From Candidatus Peribacteraceae bacterium (GTDB taxonomy: Bacteria > Patescibacteriota > Gracilibacteria > Peribacterales > Peribacteraceae): 48,389 nt of DNA. How positions within the stretch are numbered: the first letter of the stretch is position 1; the number at the start of each line of letters is the position of its first letter. A program made the position numbers and the translations under genes. Shown here piece after piece: positions 23,378-31,607 of this stretch. Below the pieces are notes generated by a model. The model ran no database searches. It was given only the letters and a program-made list of their open reading frames with translations, and had not been told where the DNA came from. The stretch is taken from positions 1 through 48,389 of the forward strand of contig JAQUKV010000011.1 of the NCBI GenBank assembly GCA_028718905.1. The letters are read 5' to 3'.

Positions 23378-24643
23378 TTACCCGAACATGAGCCATCCGG
23401 GCTTGAAAATGAGAAGGATACCGATGGCGACCATTAATGCGCCGCCCACGAGATGGGAGATGCGTGTGTACTTCGTGGTGATGCCGGTCATTTCGAGAGT
23501 CACCATGGTCGCGAAGAAGATGAAGAGATCGTCAATCATGAAGAAAAAGATGTAGAGCACAATGAGCGCGTACGATTGCCATGCGGAAAGCGCATTGATT
23601 GCAAGCACCTGCGTGAAGACGGCCGGAAGGCCCGCCGAGCAGATGAGTTCCACGAGATTGACGGCGAATGCGAGGAAGATGATGCCGCAGAGCGCGAAGA
23701 TGAAACTCTGCTGTTGAACCGCATGCTTCAGCCGTTCGAACATGCGCTCACGCCGTTCGTCGCCTTCTACGATACAGCCGCTCTCCTGCCGCAATCCCTT
23801 CAAAAAACTATATCCGCCTCCTGCGAGCGCAATTCCTGCGATGGCAAGACGTACCCAAAGAATGAAGCCGAGGAAGAGCACGAGATGGAGCCATGCCGTC
23901 ATGAAGAGGAAATACACAAGGGCGGAAGCGACGATGAATGTTGATCCGAGAATCCACATTCTCACCCTGCTCGCCATGCCGAGGAGGAGTGAGAGGAGGA
24001 AGAGAAGCGTCCAAAGGGCGCAGGGATTGAAGCCGTCAAGGATCCCCATCACAACGGCGAGCAGAGGAAGAGAGAGTGAGCGCGCATCCACCTCGCCCAG
24101 GAATGGAATGGAGAATCGCAGCAAAGGCTGAGGCATCGGCTCGGTAGCATCTCCCATTGAATCAGCGAACGAACTGATAGAACTCACACTGGAGGATGAC
24201 AGCTTGTCCGTTGCAAGAGGCTGTTCACTGACGGTTGAGTCCTGACGCAGGAGAGGAGCAAGAGAATCGGGGCAGCCGCCCTGCAGACACTCCTCGATGC
24301 GCGCGGTGATCTGGTCCAAGGTAATGGAAGGAGAGAAACCTGCAAAGACGCGGTCACCGATGATGGTCAGGGGTATCCCTCCGACATCGATATGGAGATG
24401 CTCACCCACGCGCTGAAGCAGCCGTGCGTTGGCAGGGTGCAGGTATATCTCAAACTCGTGGATCTTGAGTTGCGGGTACTGCCGGGAGATTTTCTCCTGC
24501 AGTGCTTCCCGCTCGGCGGCACAGTGCGGACACCCGTCACCCCAGAAGAGGTACAGATCCACCTGTCGCTCCGCCTCCACGATGAGCGGACATAAGAGGA
24601 AACAGAGGCCGAGAAGGAGGGAAAGGCTCCGGCGCATGATCAC
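23378..24643 (-). CDS. Thioredoxin-like / CcdA-DsbD-like membrane fusion protein
   Basis: The 421-residue protein has a signal peptide (1-23) and an exported thioredoxin-like domain with WGDGCPHC (C37 and C40) and a cis-Pro segment (GGIPLTIIGD). A linker leads to a C-terminal membrane domain of about six helices starting near residue 195. The GILDGFNPCALWTLLFLLSLLLG stretch resembles the CcdA/DsbD membrane electron carrier, and a second cysteine occurs in LICSAGLPAVFTQ. It probably passes electrons from the cytoplasm to the outside. A GTG start at 24643 overlaps the thioredoxin stop by 4 nt; ATG two codons later is also possible. Confidence 0.82.
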   Translation of the reverse strand: MIMRRSLSLLLGLCFLLCPLIVEAERQVDLYLFWGDGCPHCAAEREALQEKISRQYPQLKIHEFEIYLHPANARLLQRVGEHLHIDVGGIPLTIIGDRVFAGFSPSITLDQITARIEECLQGGCPDSLAPLLRQDSTVSEQPLATDKLSSSSVSSISSFADSMGDATEPMPQPLLRFSIPFLGEVDARSLSLPLLAVVMGILDGFNPCALWTLLFLLSLLLGMASRVRMWILGSTFIVASALVYFLFMTAWLHLVLFLGFILWVRLAIAGIALAGGGYSFLKGLRQESGCIVEGDERRERMFERLKHAVQQQSFIFALCGIIFLAFAVNLVELICSAGLPAVFTQVLAINALSAWQSYALIVLYIFFFMIDDLFIFFATMVTLEMTGITTKYTRISHLVGGALMVAIGILLIFKPGWLMFG

Positions 24644-24909
24644 TTATCGCGGTGTTCGTTGATGAGGGCAATCAGCTTCTCCTTCTCTACTTCACCATGA
24701 AGCCGCAGGAACTCATTGTCCTGTGCATCAAGGAATACGAAGACGGGAAGGTTTCGGTCAATCTTGTATTGAGCGATTATTTCCTTGTCTTTGTCATAAT
24801 CGTAGAACTCCGTGTGCAGCCACGGATTCTCCGCTTCGATTTCCTTCCAGCGCGGTTTCATCACGAGACAGCCGGGGCACCAGACGGCGCCGAATTTCAG
24901 TACTTTCAT
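24640..24909 (-). CDS. Small thioredoxin-family protein
   Basis: The 89-residue protein is a compact thioredoxin fold: MKVLKFGAVWCPGCLVMKP (C11-P-G-C14), a central YDKDKEIIAQYKIDRNLPVFVFLDAQ with the cis-Pro, and a final helix. It has no signal peptide, so it is probably the cytoplasmic electron donor for the membrane fusion protein encoded immediately downstream (4-nt overlap). Confidence 0.87.
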   Translation of the reverse strand: MKVLKFGAVWCPGCLVMKPRWKEIEAENPWLHTEFYDYDKDKEIIAQYKIDRNLPVFVFLDAQDNEFLRLHGEVEKEKLIALINEHRDK

Positions 24910-24937
24910 AAGAATAAGAGGAAACAGTGCAAGTGTA

Positions 24938-25183
24938 TCATTTCCCGTTCAGTTCCTTCTGGCGTTCCTGAAGACCTTTGAGGTACTCCGCAGTCGCCTC
25001 GATTTCTCCGGTGAGCATCTTCTTCTCGTCCGCAGGAGCAGGACGCTGTCGACCGAAGAAACCGCAGAAGCCTCTGCGACCGAAACCGCGCTGCAAACCG
25101 CGACCGGTTCCGCAGCAAGGACCTCTACCCCAACCGGTCATCGGACCGCACCCGGCGGGTCCTGTTCCATCACGTGCTGGCAT
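24938..25183 (-). CDS. DUF5320 protein
   Basis: The 81-residue protein starts MPARDGTGPAGCGPMTGWGRG, the hallmark Gly/Cys/Arg-rich DUF5320 N-terminus, and ends with a short coiled helix (EIEATAEYLKGLQERQKEL). Function is unknown; members often sit beside iron-sulfur or DUF134 genes, as here. ATG 25183 was chosen because the family begins with MPxxDGTGP. It is the first gene of the minus-strand redox unit. Confidence 0.8.
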   Translation of the reverse strand: MPARDGTGPAGCGPMTGWGRGPCCGTGRGLQRGFGRRGFCGFFGRQRPAPADEKKMLTGEIEATAEYLKGLQERQKELNGK

Positions 25184-25198
25184 AGTAATGGTTGGAAA

Positions 25199-25227
25199 GA
25201 TATAGAACGTAATGAATATATATTCAT
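25199..25227 (-). promoter_or_regulatory. Promoter of the redox operon with perfect palindromic operator
   Basis: ATGAATATATATTCAT (25212-25227) is a perfect 16-bp palindrome. On the minus strand it covers the expected -35 position relative to TATATC (25204-25199), the likely -10 of the DUF5320-thioredoxin-DUF134 unit. It also lies about 65 bp upstream of the divergent ZIP promoter. Confidence 0.6.
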
Positions 25228-25289
25228 AAACATACAACGTCAAGCAAATTCGTAAGATCGTGGAATGGAGCCAAAGTGAGGACAGGGGG

Positions 25290-25298
25290 TGCTACAAT
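25290..25298 (+). promoter_or_regulatory. Extended -10 of the ZIP transporter gene
   Basis: TGCTACAAT matches the extended -10 pattern and ends 9 nt before the GTG start, giving a leader of a few nucleotides at most. Confidence 0.5.
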
Positions 25299-25307
25299 GC
25301 GTGACGC

Positions 25308-26114
25308 GTGCCAAGTAATTCAACACTCCTTGTGGCCTTTCTCCTGACATTTCTTGCGGGCATGAGCACCATGCTCGGAGCCTTATTCGCGTTCGCTCCC
25401 AGAAACAGGAGCCCACGTTCGTTCGCCGTGGCATTGGGGTTTTCAGCCGGAGTCATGGTGTACATCTCCTTCATGGAACTTCTTCCGGAGGGGGTGCGCC
25501 ACCTCACGGACTTCTTCGGTGAACGCGGAGGAGAGTGGAGAGCGATCCTCGGTTTTTTCGCAGGGATTCTCCTCGTCGCGCTTCTCGATGCTCTCATTCC
25601 CCATGTTCCAAACAGGGGAGGCCGTCCGGAGGCTCTGCGATCCTGTCCACGTTCTCCCCTGTTCCGCATTGGTATTCTGGCAGTCGTCGCCATCGCCCTC
25701 CATAACCTCCCCGAAGGACTCATCACACTCATCGGCGTAGCGGATGACATCCACATCGGATTCGTGCTCGCCATCGCGATAGCCATTCACAATATTCCGG
25801 AGGGCATTGCTGTTGCCGCACCCGTCTACGCGGCAACCAACAGCAGGAAAACCGCGCTATGGTACACATTTGTTGCCGGGATCGCCGAACCCATCGGCGC
25901 ACTCTTGGGATATGCATTGCTGCGCTCCTGCTTCGTGGGGGTGCTGTGCGGCTTTGCCTTCTCCGCCGTGGCCGGAATCATGGTCTATCTCTCCCTCGAT
26001 CAAATGCTCCCCACCGCCCGTGCCCACACCAATCCGCACTGGGCGATGATGGGATTCGTTTCGGGCATGCTCTGCATGGCTGTGAGCATCCTTCTCTTGG
26101 GACTGGGAGGATAG
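25308..26114 (+). CDS. zupT: ZIP-family metal transporter (ZupT-like)
   Basis: The 268-residue protein has eight membrane helices and the two metal-binding motifs HNLPEG (about 128-133) and HNIPEG (about 162-167). A first helix reads FLLTFLAGMSTMLGALFAF, with FMELLPEG in helix 2. This is the bacterial ZupT arrangement for zinc and other divalent cations. A short charged loop (PNRGGRPEALRSCPRS) replaces the usual His-rich loop. The GTG start is supported by the adjacent extended -10. It is divergent from the redox operon. Confidence 0.9.
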   Translation: MPSNSTLLVAFLLTFLAGMSTMLGALFAFAPRNRSPRSFAVALGFSAGVMVYISFMELLPEGVRHLTDFFGERGGEWRAILGFFAGILLVALLDALIPHVPNRGGRPEALRSCPRSPLFRIGILAVVAIALHNLPEGLITLIGVADDIHIGFVLAIAIAIHNIPEGIAVAAPVYAATNSRKTALWYTFVAGIAEPIGALLGYALLRSCFVGVLCGFAFSAVAGIMVYLSLDQMLPTARAHTNPHWAMMGFVSGMLCMAVSILLLGLGG

Positions 26115-26123
26115 CGCTGGTTG

Positions 26124-26137
26124 TGAATATCTATTCA
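26124..26137. promoter_or_regulatory. TGAATA-NN-TATTCA palindrome upstream of the YibE/F gene
   Basis: TGAATATCTATTCA has 6-bp perfect arms identical to those at 25213-25226. It lies 56 bp upstream of the YibE/F -10. Confidence 0.55.
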
Positions 26138-26192
26138 TTTTACGGTACTATTGAACCGTTCCCTCCTGTTACGAGGGAGTACCCGTCCGTCT

Positions 26193-26198
26193 TATACT
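26193..26198 (+). promoter_or_regulatory. -10 element of the YibE/F gene
   Basis: TATACT ends 6 nt before the ATG at 26205, predicting a leaderless transcript. Confidence 0.5.
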
Positions 26199-26204
26199 CT
26201 TCCC

Positions 26205-27341
26205 ATGAATACTTTCAGACTGCATTGGCTGTTGCTTCTGCTCCTTACTCTCGGATTCCCCTTTGTTCCGCTCTTGGCACAGGAAACACCGCACGAGGAG
26301 TTGCTCCGTGCAGTAGTCCTCGATGTGCGCGATGGCCAATCATCCTCTGATCGCGATAGCGAAAGACAGACAATTCGTCTACGCATCGTCACGGGGGCGG
26401 ATGCGGGCACAGAGATTACTGTGGAACAGAACCGTCAGCAGCGTTGGCAAATCGAGGAGGGCGAGAAGGTGGCCGTCCGCAAGCTCACCAGAACAGATGC
26501 GTCCGTCGAGTATATGATTGCCGAAACGTACCGCCTACCCGCGCTGATCTGGATCGGGTTGCTCTTCGTGGGTCTCGCCATCCTCCTCGGAGGCAGGAAA
26601 GGCATTGGCTCCATCACCGGGCTTTTCCTGAGTATCGGCATACTTATCTTCTTCATCGTTCCAAGAATTGCTGAGGGGAACGACCCCGTGCTGATAAGCC
26701 TGATAGGAGCGCTCCTCATTGCTTGCACGTCTCTGTTTCTTGCACACGGCTTCCACAAGCGCACATTCGTGGCATTCCTCTCTACGCTCGCAACGCTCGC
26801 TATCGCGGCAGGACTCGCCGCTCTTTTCGTCCACGCCGCCAAGCTTTTTGGAGCGGGCTCCGAGGAGGCACTGTTCCTCCAGAGCGGGGCGCTGGAGCAC
26901 TTGAATTTGCGCGGGCTCCTGCTCGGCGGCATCATCATCGGATGTCTTGGGGTCTTGGATGACGTCACAGTCGCTCAAACGGCTGTGGTGGACGAACTGA
27001 GAAAGGCCAACCCCTCCATGGGTACTCGCAACCTCATACGCGCCAGCATGTCCATCGGGAAAGAGCATATTGCTTCCATGATCAATACGCTTGCGTTGGC
27101 ATATGCGGGAGCTTCCATGCCACTTCTTTTGCTCTTCACGACACCAAGCGACTACCCGCTCTGGTTCACACTCAACGGGGAATTCCTCGCCGAGGAAATC
27201 ATCCGCACTCTCGTAGGAAGCACGTCCCTTCTTTTTGCTGTTCCCATTTCAACGGCTTTTGCCGTATTGCTCCTGAAAAACCCGACGGGTGTTTCTGCAT
27301 CGTGCTCTTTCTCCAGATCGGAGCAAGGCGCTGTAGAATAA
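26205..27341 (+). CDS. YibE/F-family membrane protein
   Basis: The 378-residue protein has a signal-anchor (MNTFRLHWLLLLLLTLGFPF), an extracytoplasmic beta domain (about 27-120), and seven or so membrane helices. GGRKGIGSITGLFLSIGILIFFIVP and the loop GCLGVLDDVTVAQTAVVDELRKANP are diagnostic of YibE/F. The transport or signalling role of the family is not established. The ATG at 26205 (residue 19 of the open frame) is the signal-peptide start and has the 6-nt -10 spacing. Confidence 0.85.
   Translation: MNTFRLHWLLLLLLTLGFPFVPLLAQETPHEELLRAVVLDVRDGQSSSDRDSERQTIRLRIVTGADAGTEITVEQNRQQRWQIEEGEKVAVRKLTRTDASVEYMIAETYRLPALIWIGLLFVGLAILLGGRKGIGSITGLFLSIGILIFFIVPRIAEGNDPVLISLIGALLIACTSLFLAHGFHKRTFVAFLSTLATLAIAAGLAALFVHAAKLFGAGSEEALFLQSGALEHLNLRGLLLGGIIIGCLGVLDDVTVAQTAVVDELRKANPSMGTRNLIRASMSIGKEHIASMINTLALAYAGASMPLLLLFTTPSDYPLWFTLNGEFLAEEIIRTLVGSTSLLFAVPISTAFAVLLLKNPTGVSASCSFSRSEQGAVE
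27334..27339 (+). promoter_or_regulatory. -10 element of the HAD gene
   Basis: TAGAAT, preceded by TG, overlaps the last codons of the YibE/F gene and ends 6 nt before the ATG at 27346. Confidence 0.5.
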
Positions 27342-27345
27342 AAAC

Positions 27346-28038
27346 ATGGTATGTTTTCCCATGCAGACACGGACGTTCAAAGCTCTGCTGTTCGATGCCG
27401 ACGGTACGCTCTACGACAGCCCGCCGTTGCACTACGAGGCATATCGGAGAACGAGTGATGAGTTGTATGGCTTCAACTTCACGCCGGAATTGTTCCGGCG
27501 AGAGTGTATCGGCAAGTACAAGGAACCGACGCAAATACTGCGTGAGCAGGGTATTCCCTGCATCGATGATGATTTTCGAACGCGGAAGCAGCCTTATTAT
27601 GACGCGCTGGCCGCAGAGAAACTTATGGCTACGAAAGGGCTTGTGGATCTGCTTGAGGAGGCAACGCATCATATGATTCCCTGCGCAGTCGTCACTGGTG
27701 CATCGCGCCATTCTCTCAGCGTCTCTCTTGATCTCCTCGGCATTCAAAAGTACTTCTCCGTTCTGATTACACAGGAGGATACCGATCATCAGAAACCTCA
27801 TCCTCATCCTTTCGCACTCGCGGCAGAACGTATCGGAAACAATCCGTCCGAGTGCTGCGCATTCGAAGATACGACTATCGGCATCGCATCCGCGAAAGCC
27901 GCAGGAATGTTCTGCATTGGAATTCACCATGAAGGAAATACTCCTCAGCAACTCGCAGCAGCAGATCATATCGTACAGGACTTCCGCGCTCTGCAGCGCG
28001 AGTACAGAGGACAAGAAATTACCATCACAGGACTATAG
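27346..28038 (+). CDS. HAD-superfamily hydrolase (phosphoglycolate/phosphoglucomutase-like)
   Basis: The 230-residue enzyme has the HAD core: motif I LLFDADGTLYDS (nucleophile Asp), a helical cap, motif II VVTGASRH, and motif IV CAFEDTTIGIASAKAAGM. It probably cleaves small phosphorylated metabolites; the exact substrate cannot be read. The ATG at 27346 has a -10 at the 6-nt distance; an internal ATG at 27361 could also serve. It begins 4 nt after the YibE/F stop. Confidence 0.87.
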   Translation: MVCFPMQTRTFKALLFDADGTLYDSPPLHYEAYRRTSDELYGFNFTPELFRRECIGKYKEPTQILREQGIPCIDDDFRTRKQPYYDALAAEKLMATKGLVDLLEEATHHMIPCAVVTGASRHSLSVSLDLLGIQKYFSVLITQEDTDHQKPHPHPFALAAERIGNNPSECCAFEDTTIGIASAKAAGMFCIGIHHEGNTPQQLAAADHIVQDFRALQREYRGQEITITGL

Positions 28039-28057
28039 GTCCCGCTCTGTCATCCTG

Positions 28058-28456
28058 CTATTCAGTCGTCATCCCATCGAACTCTTCATCATTGGCTTCA
28101 GCCTCCTTCTTGGTCGCACGAACGATACCGTCCTTGTGATGTGCCGGAGAATAGATGGTGTACATCTTCAACTCATCAGTGCCGGAAGTATTGATAATGT
28201 TATGTTGCGCCCCCGCTGGAACAACGATTGCCGAACCATCACGGACCACGTACTCAGTGCCATCAATGATGCATTTTCCTTCTCCTTTTTCAAAACGGAA
28301 AAACTGGTCATTATCCGAATGAACCTCCATGCCGATTTCTTCATGGGGCTTCAAACACATCAGGACCAGCTGACAGTGCTTGCCACTATAGAGCACTTTG
28401 CGAAAGTTCGTATTATCCAGAGTGTCCTGCTCGATGTTAGCGTGGAATCCTCTCAT
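28058..28456 (-). CDS. Cupin-domain protein
   Basis: The 132-residue single-cupin protein has the metal-site pattern PHEEIGMEVHSDNDQFFRFEKGEGKCIIDG (motif 1, with H and E ligands) and VPAGAQHNIINTS (motif 2, with H). It is similar to small cupins of unknown substrate in CPR bacteria. A TTG 7 codons upstream is possible, but ATG 28456 has TGCTACGTT 9 nt upstream, like the ZIP gene. It is convergent with the HAD gene. Confidence 0.85.
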   Translation of the reverse strand: MRGFHANIEQDTLDNTNFRKVLYSGKHCQLVLMCLKPHEEIGMEVHSDNDQFFRFEKGEGKCIIDGTEYVVRDGSAIVVPAGAQHNIINTSGTDELKMYTIYSPAHHKDGIVRATKKEAEANDEEFDGMTTE

Positions 28457-28586
28457 ACGCTCTCCAACGTAGCACAACCGATCTGCCCGGTCTATTGCCC
28501 CTTTCCTCAGAATGTCATCGCAAGAGCAGAATTACTGCCTCACTTATCACCGTTTCGTCGATGCTTGGTGGATGTCCTTGAATACT

Positions 28587-28611
28587 GTAAATGCAATATT
28601 ATTGCTTTTAC
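28587..28611. promoter_or_regulatory. Zur/Fur-type box upstream of zur-znuACB
   Basis: A 25-bp near-perfect palindrome: GTAAA-n-GCAATA-t-TATTGC-n-TTTAC. It contains TATTAT, a plausible -10, so repressor binding would block transcription of the regulator and the transporter operon. Confidence 0.75.
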
Positions 28612-28653
28612 AAATCAGTTTCATTACGATCCATGGGAATCTCCAATTTTCCT

Positions 28654-29073
28654 ATGATTACATCTCTTCGCACAACACTGAAGGAGCACGGCCTGAAAGA
28701 TACGCAGCCGCGTCGCTTTGTACTGCAGGCACTGGAGAAGCTGAAGAAACCTGCATCCCCGTATGACATTCAGAAATGGGTAGATGCGAAAGGCGGGTCT
28801 ATCAACGCCGTCACGGTCTATCGGATTATCGAAACGTTCATGCGCATCGGGCTGGTGCACCGCCATCCCTGCGATGGGCACTTTTCCCTCTGTTCCATGC
28901 CCCACAAGAAAGGACATCACGGATTCTTGCATTGCACCTCGTGCGGGAAGACGCAGGAATTCCACGACGAACAACTCTGCAAAGCCGAGGAGCGAGTTGC
29001 TCGGACATTGAAGTTTCGTTCCAGCACCCACGTCAGCGAAATCCTCGGAACTTGTGCAGCGTGTGCTGCGTAA
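28654..29073 (+). CDS. zur: Fur-family regulator, probably Zur
   Basis: The 139-residue protein has the Fur HTH (LKDTQPRRFVLQAL, ASPYDIQKWVDAKGGSINAVTVYRIIETFMRIGLVHR). Its metal centre is H-H-x-F-L-H-C-T-S-C-G-K, with the second CxxC near the end (CAAC). Assignment as zinc regulator rests on the immediate downstream znuACB genes and the Zur-like palindrome just upstream. The start at 28654 gives a normal length; 28633 is a possible alternative. Confidence 0.88.
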   Translation: MITSLRTTLKEHGLKDTQPRRFVLQALEKLKKPASPYDIQKWVDAKGGSINAVTVYRIIETFMRIGLVHRHPCDGHFSLCSMPHKKGHHGFLHCTSCGKTQEFHDEQLCKAEERVARTLKFRSSTHVSEILGTCAACAA

Positions 29074-29093
29074 TATCACTTTCCTCCTTTTCC

Positions 29094-30044
29094 ATGAAAC
29101 GCAGTCTTCTTGTTCCGTCTCTCCTCGCACTCGTCGCTCTGGCAGGCTGCGGACAAGAGCAGGCATCAAAAAGTGGCAAGCTGCAGGTGGCAGCCAGTTT
29201 CTATCCCCTAGCGCATTTTGCCGAACAAATCGGCGGTGAGCATGTGCAGGTGACACAAGTGCTTCCCGGAGGAGTGGAACCCCACGACTATGAGCCTTCC
29301 CCCGGAGATCTGCGTGCCATCAGCGATGCGAAGGCCTTCCTGTTCAACGGCGGCATCGACCCGTGGGGGGATCGTCTGCGTGCGGATATGGAGAAGAATG
29401 GTGTCATCGTTGTGGAGATGGCGGAGCATGTGGATGTTCTACAGAACACCGCACATGAACACGAAGAAGAGGAACATGGAGAGGATGGGGCGGAACACGA
29501 AGAAGAACATGACCACGGACCGTTCGATCCGCACTTCTGGATGGATCCGCTCTCCGCCAAGAAGGAGGTGATCGCCATCCGCGACGCATTGATGACAGCC
29601 GATGCTGCACATGCGGAAGAGTACCGCCGCAACGCGGATATTTATCTTGAAAAGCTCAATGCACTCGACCGTCAGTATCGCGAGGGGCTCGCTTCCTGCG
29701 CGATCAAAGAAATCATCGTCTCTCATGACGCCTTCCGGTACCTCGCGAATCGGTACGGGTTCTCTACCCTCCCAATCAACGGAGTGGATCAGGAGGAGCA
29801 GTCCGCGCGTGCAATTGCGGAACTGATCTCCGTTGCAAAGGAAAAGCACATCCGCACGGTATTTTTCGAGACGACAGCCAGCCCCAAACTCTCAGAAACT
29901 ATCGCTGAGGAAGCCGGAGCACAGACGCAAGTGCTCCACACCATCCATGGTCTCACAACGGAAGAGGGGCGCAGCGGTGAAACCTACCTCTCGCTCATGG
30001 AGCGCAATCTCGTACATCTTCGCTCCGCCATGCAATGCCAATAG
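29094..30044 (+). CDS. znuA: Zinc ABC transporter substrate-binding lipoprotein
   Basis: The 316-residue protein has a lipoprotein signal with LAGC at 16-19. It then has the cluster A-I fold: VAASFYPLAHFAEQIGG, LPGGVEPHDYEPSPGDL with the first ligand His, a His/Glu-rich loop (about 115-145), DPHFWMDPL, and IVSHDAFRYLANRYG. It captures zinc outside the membrane and hands it to ZnuB. The gene begins 20 nt after zur and overlaps znuC by 10 nt. Confidence 0.92.
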   Translation: MKRSLLVPSLLALVALAGCGQEQASKSGKLQVAASFYPLAHFAEQIGGEHVQVTQVLPGGVEPHDYEPSPGDLRAISDAKAFLFNGGIDPWGDRLRADMEKNGVIVVEMAEHVDVLQNTAHEHEEEEHGEDGAEHEEEHDHGPFDPHFWMDPLSAKKEVIAIRDALMTADAAHAEEYRRNADIYLEKLNALDRQYREGLASCAIKEIIVSHDAFRYLANRYGFSTLPINGVDQEEQSARAIAELISVAKEKHIRTVFFETTASPKLSETIAEEAGAQTQVLHTIHGLTTEEGRSGETYLSLMERNLVHLRSAMQCQ

Positions 30045-30787
30045 ACGATCATGCCATCGTGCTTCGTAACGTCACCTATCGCTACGACGCATCTCCCGCG
30101 TTGGAGGATGTCTCCTGCACTATTCCACAAGGGGCTTACATCGGTGTCGTAGGCCCGAATGGTGCGGGTAAATCCACGCTCATCAGGCTGATCCTTGGTC
30201 TCATCGCTCCGTCCAGCGGCTCCATTTCCGTCATGGGCACTCTGCCGCAGCAAGCCAGAAAAGCCGGACGCATCGGCTACGTACCGCAACGAATATCCCA
30301 AAGTGATTTCCACTTCCCCGCTACCGTGGAGGAAGTGGTGCTCAGCGGACGGACGGCGCTGCGTGGTCTGGGACGGTTCTTTACACGCGAGGACAGGCAG
30401 CAATCCATCCAGGCCATGCAGGCAGCAGGCATCCTGAAACTGCAGCACAGACAGATCGGCACCCTCTCCGGAGGAGAGCGCCAGCGTGTCTTCATCGCCA
30501 GGGCTCTGGCGGGAAATCCACAATTGCTCATCCTCGACGAACCGGAGACCGGCGTGGATGCCGCATCGTCCCGCGAGTTCTTCGCATTGCTGAAAACACT
30601 CCACGCGAAAGGCATCACGATCCTTATCGTGTCACATGACCTGTCCGTCATGGCGAAAGAGGCGAAGACCGTCCTCTGTCTCAACCGACGCCTCATTGGA
30701 CACTGCACACCCCACGAACTTGGGAATCCTGATCTTTTGGCTCGGCTCTACGGAACGGATGTCTTTTTCCTGCAGCATTCCCACTGA
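30035..30787 (+). CDS. znuC: Zinc ABC transporter ATP-binding protein
   Basis: The 250-residue ATPase has Walker A GPNGAGKST (40-48), a Q-loop (VPQRISQSDFHFPATVEEVV), signature LSGGERQRV, Walker B LLILDEPETGVD and switch His in IVSHD. VPQR...FP and the cluster-specific region match metal-uptake ATPases of the ZnuC/MntB type. The start overlaps the end of znuA by 10 nt. Confidence 0.93.
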   Translation: MPIDDHAIVLRNVTYRYDASPALEDVSCTIPQGAYIGVVGPNGAGKSTLIRLILGLIAPSSGSISVMGTLPQQARKAGRIGYVPQRISQSDFHFPATVEEVVLSGRTALRGLGRFFTREDRQQSIQAMQAAGILKLQHRQIGTLSGGERQRVFIARALAGNPQLLILDEPETGVDAASSREFFALLKTLHAKGITILIVSHDLSVMAKEAKTVLCLNRRLIGHCTPHELGNPDLLARLYGTDVFFLQHSH

Positions 30788-30790
30788 ACC

Positions 30791-31588
30791 ATGCTTTCCA
30801 TCCTGAGCTACGATTTCATGATCCGGGCGTTCGCCGCCGGTATCGCGGTAGGCATCCTCGCCCCCTCTATCGGTCTCTTTCTCGTGGCGCGACGCTACTC
30901 CTTCATGGCCGATACGCTTGCGCACGTATCGCTTGCGGGAGTGGCTGCCGGATATCTCATAGGTATCGACCCAATTCTGACGGCGATCTGCGCCTCGCTT
31001 CTGTCGGCAGGATCGGTGGAGTGGCTGCGCCGCAGCGGCTCTGCCCCGAGTGAAGCACTCCTCTCGGTCTTGCTCTACGGAGGACTGGCAATCGCGGCTG
31101 TACTCCTGAGTCTGTCCCATGGGACGAATGTCTCGCTCTCCGCCGTGCTCTTCGGCAGCATCGCTACCGTGACGAAGAAAGATCTGGCTGTGGTCATCAT
31201 CCTTGGTATCTGCGTTCTCTCCACTCTGATCATTCTGTATAAGGAGTTCTTTGCCATGACATTGGACGAGGAATTGTCAGCCACGGGGGGCATCCCTTCG
31301 CGGGCGCTGAATGTCCTGCTCGTGATGCTTGCCGCTGTGACGGTTGCCGTGACGATGCGCATCATCGGTGCATTGCTCGTCGGTGCCCTGATGGTCATTC
31401 CCGCCCTGGCCGCGATGCAGCTCAGGCTGAGCTTCTTGCGCACGCTTCTTGTCTCCATTGCCTTTTCAGTCCTCTGCGTCATCCTTGGGCTCATCGTGTC
31501 CTTCTACATCGGCACGGCGAGCGGCGGGACAATCGTGTTGTTTGCACTGGGGCTCTTCCTGCTGTGCGTCATTGCACGACGACGCTGA
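30791..31588 (+). CDS. znuB: Zinc ABC transporter membrane protein
   Basis: The 265-residue permease has about eight membrane helices. The ABC-3 pattern is present: LGVFLVARRYSFMADTLAHVSLAGVAAGY-like sequence near residues 30-60, the coupling segment with DEELSATGGIPSRALNVLL, and MRIIGALLVGALMVIPALAA. It lies 3 nt after znuC and ends the zur-znuACB operon, facing the NUDIX gene with 19 nt between stops. Confidence 0.92.
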   Translation: MLSILSYDFMIRAFAAGIAVGILAPSIGLFLVARRYSFMADTLAHVSLAGVAAGYLIGIDPILTAICASLLSAGSVEWLRRSGSAPSEALLSVLLYGGLAIAAVLLSLSHGTNVSLSAVLFGSIATVTKKDLAVVIILGICVLSTLIILYKEFFAMTLDEELSATGGIPSRALNVLLVMLAAVTVAVTMRIIGALLVGALMVIPALAAMQLRLSFLRTLLVSIAFSVLCVILGLIVSFYIGTASGGTIVLFALGLFLLCVIARRR

Positions 31589-31607
31589 AAACAGTAACGC
31601 CCATACA

